Assembly (NCBI GenBank): GCA_946999785.1
Contig: CAMQEO010000004.1
Location: 1 to 38,214, forward strand
Direction of reading: 5' to 3'
From: an uncultured Atopobium sp.
GTDB lineage: Bacteria; Actinomycetota; Coriobacteriia; Coriobacteriales; Atopobiaceae
DNA length: 38,214 nucleotides
Numbering within the stretch: the first letter of the stretch is position 1; the number at the start of each line of letters is the position of its first letter. Position numbers and translations under genes: made by a program. Below the pieces are notes generated by a model. That model ran no database searches. It had not been told where the DNA came from and saw only the letters and a list, made by a program, of their open reading frames with translations. Shown here in pieces: positions 34,355 through 38,214 of this stretch.

Positions 34355-34380
34355 CGAGATAGTTAAAACCATCTCGCTAT
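34346..34380 (-). terminator. Terminator of typA, overlapping the neighbour's stop codon
   Basis: A perfect 10-bp stem (34380-34371 with 34360-34351) with a 10-nt loop is followed on the minus strand by T residues. It covers the TAG of the convergent TRIC-like gene at 34352-34354. Confidence 0.75.
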
Positions 34381-34417
34381 TATCTTAAACACCATAAGTT
34401 GGCTATACATAGGTAGA

Positions 34418-36256
34418 TTATTTATCAACCATACCGTTACGAACACGCCATTTTCTACGATCGGTTTCGTTAAGAATACGCTTTCTCATACGAATATTTT
34501 GCGGTGTAACCTCAACAAGCTCATCATCCATAATGTACTCAAGTGCTTCTTCGAGTGTAAATGTCTTAGGAGGAGTAAGCTGAACCGCAATATCAGCAGT
34601 TGAAGAGCGTTGGTTACCAAGATTTTTAGTTTTTGCGATATTAACGACCATATCACCAGGTTTAGAGCGCTCGCCCACCAACATACCCTCATAACAATCG
34701 GTACCTGGTGCTACAAAAAGCTGACCTCGTTCCTGAAGCGTTCCAAGAGCATATGCCACCGCTTTGTCGGTTGACATCGAAATCATAGCGCCATTTTGAC
34801 GTGCGCCGATTTCTCCTGCGTAAGGTCCGTATTCCAAAAACGTGTGATAAAACACTGCATCACCGTGGGTTACATTTAACACTTTAGTTTTTAATCCCAT
34901 AATACCGCGTGTTGGGATCTTAAAATCAAGATGAGTATGCGTAGTACCAGTTTTCATGTTTATCATAGTGCCGCCAGCGTTACCAAATACCTCGATAACC
35001 TTACCTGAATATTCACCAGAACATTCAACAACTGCCTGCTCAATAGGCTCAAGCATATTACCATGATCGTCTTTTTTGAAAAGCACGCGTGGACGACCAA
35101 CCTGAAATTCATAGCCTTCACGGCGCATTTGTTCCATAAGAACCGAAAGATGAAGCACTCCTCTACCAGCTACTTCAACACCAGTTTTATCCTCAAGTTC
35201 TTCTATACGCATGGTAACATTGTTTTCGCGTTCGGTTTCAAGACGCTCTTTAAGTTGACGACCGCCAACAATATCACCCTCACGACCAACAAGAGGCGAT
35301 GTAGATGGTTCAAAAACAATTGAAAGCGTTGGTTGGTCTATTTCAATAGGCTCCAATTTTACAGGATTATCAATATCGGTATAGACATCACCAATATCAG
35401 TGTGATCAATACCTACAACAGCACCAATATCACCGGCAGAAATCTCGCTACATTCCTTTTTTCCTAGATAGTCAAAGGTATATAGCTGTTTTACCTGAGC
35501 AACAGAAGATGTACCGTCGTTTTTGACAACCAAGATTTTATCGTTATTATGAATGGTTCCCGAATAAATACGACCAACACCAATACGACCAACGTAATCC
35601 GAGTGATCAATGGTAACGCACTGCATAGCTAAAGGTGCATCAACATCAACTTCAGGAGCAGGTAATTCATTCACAATCATATCAAGAAGCGGGAACATGT
35701 TATCACAAGAATCATCTGGGCTAAGACGAGCAAAACCATTAACGGCCGAAGCATAAATTACATGCTCCATAGTGAATTCAAGCTGCTCATCGGTTGCACC
35801 TAAATCCATCATTAAATCCAATGAATTATTAAGTGCTTGTTCACAATTTGCAGCAGGTTTGTCGATTTTATTAATAACCAACATAATTTGTAAGTGTGCA
35901 GCAATTGCATGTTGTAAAACAAAACGCGTTTGCGGCATAGGACCTTCTGCAGCATCAACCAGCAATAAAGCACCATCAGCCATTTTAAGAACGCGCTCAA
36001 CCTCTCCACCAAAGTCAGCGTGGCCTGGAGTGTCGATAACGTTTATTTTTATACCCTTATACTCAATAGAAATGTTTTTAGCAAGAATGGTAATACCACG
36101 CTCGCGCTCTTGATCGTTTGAGTCTAAAACACGATCTTGAACCTGTTGATTGGCTCTAAATGCATCGGTTGCGCGTAGAAGTTTGTCTACAAGTGTTGTT
36201 TTACCATGGTCAACATGGGCAATAATAGCAATATTCCTAATGTGCTCTTGGAGCAT
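34418..36256 (-). CDS. typA: Translational GTPase TypA/BipA
   Basis: A ribosome-associated GTPase that helps 50S assembly and stress adaptation (612 residues). The G motifs are clear: G1 AHVDHGKTT, switch region ERGITILAKN, G3 DTPGHADFGG, and G4 NKID. Domain II and the EF-G-like domains follow, and the C-terminal SQ/KR region is intact. The ATG at 36256 was chosen over an upstream in-frame start because AGAAGAGG stands about 6 nt before it and MLQEHIRNIAIIAHVDHG is the usual N-terminus. Confidence 0.98.
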   Translation of the reverse strand: MLQEHIRNIAIIAHVDHGKTTLVDKLLRATDAFRANQQVQDRVLDSNDQERERGITILAKNISIEYKGIKINVIDTPGHADFGGEVERVLKMADGALLLVDAAEGPMPQTRFVLQHAIAAHLQIMLVINKIDKPAANCEQALNNSLDLMMDLGATDEQLEFTMEHVIYASAVNGFARLSPDDSCDNMFPLLDMIVNELPAPEVDVDAPLAMQCVTIDHSDYVGRIGVGRIYSGTIHNNDKILVVKNDGTSSVAQVKQLYTFDYLGKKECSEISAGDIGAVVGIDHTDIGDVYTDIDNPVKLEPIEIDQPTLSIVFEPSTSPLVGREGDIVGGRQLKERLETERENNVTMRIEELEDKTGVEVAGRGVLHLSVLMEQMRREGYEFQVGRPRVLFKKDDHGNMLEPIEQAVVECSGEYSGKVIEVFGNAGGTMINMKTGTTHTHLDFKIPTRGIMGLKTKVLNVTHGDAVFYHTFLEYGPYAGEIGARQNGAMISMSTDKAVAYALGTLQERGQLFVAPGTDCYEGMLVGERSKPGDMVVNIAKTKNLGNQRSSTADIAVQLTPPKTFTLEEALEYIMDDELVEVTPQNIRMRKRILNETDRRKWRVRNGMVDK

Positions 36257-36389
36257 ATAAACCTCTTCTTTGGTCGTAGATGTGCGTTTACTTAAATGTA
36301 TAAACATTAAAACTTTATACCACTGTTTTGTAAAAGAAATTAAAATCCTGTGATTTTAAGGAATTTACACGGTATATTCTTATATCAGT

Positions 36390-36845
36390 TTATAACAAGG
36401 TGTCTATAACGCCTGCCGACAAAGGCAAGCGGAAGGACAACTCTTGTTTTTTATCCAAAGGAAGATAGGCCGCATATCCCACACCTCTTTTTTCTTGATA
36501 TTCAAACAAGAGCGCCGAAGTAAAAGAAGTTGCAGATTTATCTTCGCTTACACTTCCTATATAGGATATAGCATATCGAACAGTGTGAAAGTTTTTAAGA
36601 TGTGGCTGCATGCGTGATAAATGTTTGACATAATCGCGCGCTTCATCAAGACATTTCTCAATACTATCGTGATCAAACTCAAATGAAACGCATTCATCGT
36701 CTTTATCCTGCAGAACAAGAAGAACCGGTATAGAGGTATCCGTTTCATATCGTTCGCAAACAGCATCCATAACTTGTGTAACAAAGACATCTAATTCCGA
36801 AGAAATAGGAGTTGCAGAATTTGAATTCATAGGTGATTGGCTCAT
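36390..36845 (-). CDS. Small acidic protein of unknown function
   Basis: I do not recognise a family. The 151-residue product is acidic and soluble, with a helical N-terminal half (ELDVFVTQVMDAVCERYE, SIEKCLDEARDYVKHLS) and a beta-rich second half (TVRYAISYIGSV, TSFTSALLFEYQEKRG, SFRLPLS). No signal peptide or membrane segment. The ATG at 36845 follows GAGGAAC. It stands just downstream of a terminator after the tRNA cluster, and 133 bp upstream of typA on the same strand. Confidence 0.68.
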   Translation of the reverse strand: MSQSPMNSNSATPISSELDVFVTQVMDAVCERYETDTSIPVLLVLQDKDDECVSFEFDHDSIEKCLDEARDYVKHLSRMQPHLKNFHTVRYAISYIGSVSEDKSATSFTSALLFEYQEKRGVGYAAYLPLDKKQELSFRLPLSAGVIDTLL

Positions 36846-36860
36846 AAGTTCCTCGATATA

Positions 36861-36888
36861 AAAAAAGCTAGGTGAAAACACCTAGCTT
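36861..36888 (-). terminator. Terminator after the tRNA-Ile/broken tRNA unit
   Basis: A 10-bp stem (36888-36879 with 36874-36865) around an AAAA loop is followed by a T-run on the minus strand, and lies 11 nt beyond the CCA of the tRNA 3' half. Confidence 0.88.
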
Positions 36889-36898
36889 GAATTGCAAA

Positions 36899-36943
36899 TG
36901 GTGGAGACGATGGGGGTCGAACCCACGACCTCAGGCCCCAAAT
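36899..36943 (-). pseudogene. 3' half of a tRNA (Ala-like acceptor), 5' half missing
   Basis: On the minus strand a T-arm (GTGGG-TTCGACC-CCCAT, 36926-36910), a 7-nt acceptor strand CGTCTCC with U at the position of Ala's G3-U70 pair, discriminator A and CCA are present. No matching 5' acceptor (GGAGACG or GGGGACG) or D-arm lies upstream; that region instead holds a palindromic element. tRNA-Ala commonly follows tRNA-Ile(GAT), so this is most likely a tRNA-Ala remnant. A tmRNA end is an alternative but the space upstream is too small. Confidence 0.6.
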
Positions 36944-36953
36944 GGGTGCTTCA

Positions 36954-37017
36954 CACATTTTATAACCACCCCAGCGGGTTTTGATAACCGCCACTGGGGT
37001 GACTATCTCAAAATGTG
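36954..37017. repeat. 64-bp imperfect palindromic element between tRNA-Ile and the tRNA 3' half
   Basis: The arms CACATTTT (36954-36961) and AAAATGTG (37010-37017) form 8 bp; inside, ACCACCCCAG pairs with CTGGGGTGACT, and GCGGGTT partly with AACCGCC. The outer arm overlaps two bases of the tRNA-Ile CCA. The two halves look like inverted terminal repeats set back to back, as in a MITE-like remnant or abutted insertion-sequence ends. There is no coding room and no T-run, so it is not a normal terminator. Confidence 0.6.
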
Positions 37018-37092
37018 GTGGACCCGACAAGGCTCGAACTTGTGACCTCCCGGTTATCAGCCGGACGCTCTGACCAACTGAGCTACGAGTCC
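37016..37092 (-). tRNA. tRNA-Ile(GAT)
   Basis: On the minus strand: GGACTCG acceptor pairing with CGGGTCC, D-arm AGCTCAGTTGGTCAGAGC, anticodon loop CTGATAA with anticodon GAT, T-arm AGTTCGAGCCT, discriminator A, encoded CCA. Reads AUC/AUU. Confidence 0.97.
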
Positions 37093-37105
37093 AATGCAAG
37101 AAAAA

Positions 37106-37134
37106 ATAGTACCCTGTTGTTAGTCGTGAGTCAA
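37106..37134 (-). promoter_or_regulatory. Promoter of the tRNA-Ile unit
   Basis: TTGACT (37134-37129), 17-nt spacer, TACTAT (37111-37106); transcription would begin about 7 nt before the tRNA. Confidence 0.7.
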
Positions 37135-37420
37135 GCGGTTTTCTAATCTTTTTTTATAATATAAGAACTTCACAGAACCTATATGTTTAGATATCAATGC
37201 CATACCAAGCTCATTCCACACATATACCTTTTGATTTGAGGTTTTGATTTGAGGATATGTACACCCTTCAAATACTCTTATACACTCTAGAAAAGCGAGC
37301 ATACACCTAGCCGCGGTTTATATGAGTGTTGGTTATTTGTTTTACTCTATGTATATAACCATAAAATATGAGATACTGGCATGAGTATTGGTTGAAATTG
37401 TAGAATTTTTGGAGTACATA
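37135..37420. other. Intergenic region upstream of the BFN-domain gene
   Basis: No gene call. It holds a tandem 13-bp repeat TTTTGATTTGAGG (37229-37241 and 37242-37254). A 60-codon minus-strand frame here has no ribosome binding site and no recognisable motif. Confidence 0.45.
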
Positions 37421-37996
37421 ATGGTTGCAATGGAAATTCAAAGTTTAGTGCGAGGAAATTCTAGCGTACCCTCTCTGATATTTTTGCAGCCCACCGAAGG
37501 TGCATTTAAAAAGCTACAAAACGAGTCAACAAAAAATCCTGTGCTTAAAGACAATACGCAAGGTAATATATCTGTGCTGGATAATAAGCCTATTCTTCCT
37601 ATTCGTATAGGAACGCACGAAGCGGCAGTATTAAGCACATGTATAGACCGCATGCGAAAAGGCTGTAGTGCGCACGAGGTTTTTTCTCGTCCTACTCCTT
37701 TTGATATCATCCTGCAAGTGCTCAATCATACCAATACGCATATTGTCTACTTTGAAATTTACGATGTTAAAGACACCGTGTTTTATGCACGAGGCAACAT
37801 AAGCCAAGATAGCGGAGAATCCTTTACAATTGAAGTTAGGCCATCTGATGCATGCGTTTTAAGTATTTTATTAAACGTTGCATTGTTTGTTGATGACCAT
37901 GTTATTTCATCAGCGCAAATCCCAAACCTAGAAGCTCAATTAAACCAACAGCAAGATAAAGCGTTAAAAAACTTTATGTCATCTCTTGATGATTAA
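37421..37996 (+). CDS. Bifunctional nuclease (BFN/DUF151) family protein
   Basis: A 191-residue soluble protein of the BFN family, named for a plant member with DNase and RNase activity; bacterial members are poorly studied. The signature stretches are present: LPIRIGTHEAAVLS (family IGxxEAxA), RPTPFDIILQVLN (RPxTHD-like), and the FTIEVRPSDACVLSILL ending (RPSDAIALA). A C-terminal Gln-rich helix (ISSAQIPNLEAQLNQQQDK) follows. The ATG at 37421 was chosen because GGAG lies 6-7 nt upstream. In the second motif His is replaced by Phe (PTPFD for PTTHD), so nuclease activity is uncertain. Confidence 0.85.
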   Translation: MVAMEIQSLVRGNSSVPSLIFLQPTEGAFKKLQNESTKNPVLKDNTQGNISVLDNKPILPIRIGTHEAAVLSTCIDRMRKGCSAHEVFSRPTPFDIILQVLNHTNTHIVYFEIYDVKDTVFYARGNISQDSGESFTIEVRPSDACVLSILLNVALFVDDHVISSAQIPNLEAQLNQQQDKALKNFMSSLDD

Positions 37997-38066
37997 TAAG
38001 CTAAAAGCAACTGATGTAACACGCACACAACACATCACACAACGCCATACAAATTACAACGTCGTA

Positions 38067-38103
38067 CAAAAAGACAGCTCTAGCATATAGCCAGAGCCAT
38101 CTT
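38067..38103 (-). terminator. Terminator of the right-edge surface-protein gene
   Basis: A 14-bp stem on the minus-strand RNA (38103-38090 with 38084-38071), including several G-U pairs, with a 5-nt loop, is followed by a T-run. It starts about 40 nt after the stop at 38145. Confidence 0.8.
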
Positions 38104-38144
38104 CCAATAAACAATACTCGTTACTTAAAACAGGCAGTACCTAC

Positions 38145-38214
38145 TTATTTGTTTTCTTTCATCATTTTCTTCTTACGAAGAATTGCAAGTCCTGTAATCG
38201 AGAAGCCAAGTGCT
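38145..38214 (-). CDS. C-terminus of a sortase-anchored surface protein (partial, runs off right edge)
   Basis: The minus-strand frame entering from the right edge reads a hydrophobic segment ALGFSITGLAILR followed by a basic tail KKKMMKENK and a stop at 38147-38145, the classical end of an LPxTG cell-wall sorting signal. The sorting motif itself lies beyond the edge, so the class is not visible. This is a likely substrate of a sortase such as the one at 21123-22022. Confidence 0.8.
   Translation of the reverse strand, partial: ALGFSITGLAILRKKKMMKENK

Noticed and set aside
36899..37017. tmRNA gene
   Set aside because: The 3' end resembles a tmRNA terminus, but only about 115 nt separate it from tRNA-Ile, too short for a tag frame and pseudoknots, and no 5' tmRNA end is found.
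37120..37302. 60-codon minus-strand frame
   Set aside because: It overlaps the tRNA-Ile promoter and lacks a ribosome binding site.

Overview
The window looks like chromosomal DNA of a low-GC, Gram-positive actinobacterium. The best guess, from gene content and recollection of relatives and not from any search, is a Coriobacteriia/Atopobiaceae-type organism. Supporting signs are LPXTG-type sorting signals, a class B sortase, a small bacterial SRP RNA, strong purine-rich ribosome binding sites with some GTG/TTG starts, and a DUF4013-like membrane protein. Most of the window is core housekeeping DNA and most genes lie on the minus strand. No phage, integrated plasmid or CRISPR array is visible.

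Layout. Positions 1-486 are an accessory patch: the 5' part of a group II (IIC-like) intron running off the left edge, the terminator it sits behind, and an orphan cell-wall sorting tail. Positions 651-2532 hold a MutY-like glycosylase and a HAD phosphatase in an operon, then tRNA-Asp. Positions 2666-6755 hold the dnaX-ybaB-recR recombination/replication cluster with a downstream membrane protein. Positions 6864-9449 hold a DedA protein, the SRP RNA gene and pgi. Positions 9547-11556 hold an unknown gene, thioredoxin and a PAP2 phosphatase. Positions 11621-15186 hold a metallophosphoesterase, a LytTR response regulator with its LytS-like kinase, and a QueT-family transporter. Positions 15474-17350 hold a YitT protein, an unknown gene and tRNA-Ser(GCT).

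Positions 17526-24413 hold tRNA-Arg, an unknown gene, an M20 dipeptidase, a D,D-carboxypeptidase, a class B sortase, pyridoxamine kinase and a Ser/Asp-tailed membrane protein. Positions 24447-31496 hold NUDIX, DegV, purA, dnaB and the rplI-rpsR-ssb-rpsF ribosomal/replication operon. Positions 31839-37996 hold a DUF4013 protein, two tRNA-Ser genes, a TRIC-like channel, typA, an unknown gene, tRNA-Ile beside a broken tRNA and a palindromic element, and a bifunctional-nuclease-family gene. The right edge enters the C-terminus of another sortase-anchored protein.

How the parts work together: DnaX, DnaB, SSB, RecR and YbaB are replication and repair factors. S6, S18, L9, TypA, the tRNAs and SRP RNA serve translation and secretion. 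The sortase, carboxypeptidase and two sorting-signal C-termini form a cell-envelope theme. The most unusual spots are the intron-behind-terminator arrangement at the left edge, the MutY-like enzyme lacking an iron-sulfur cluster, and the tRNA 3' half beside a 64-bp inverted-repeat element near 36.9-37.0 kb.
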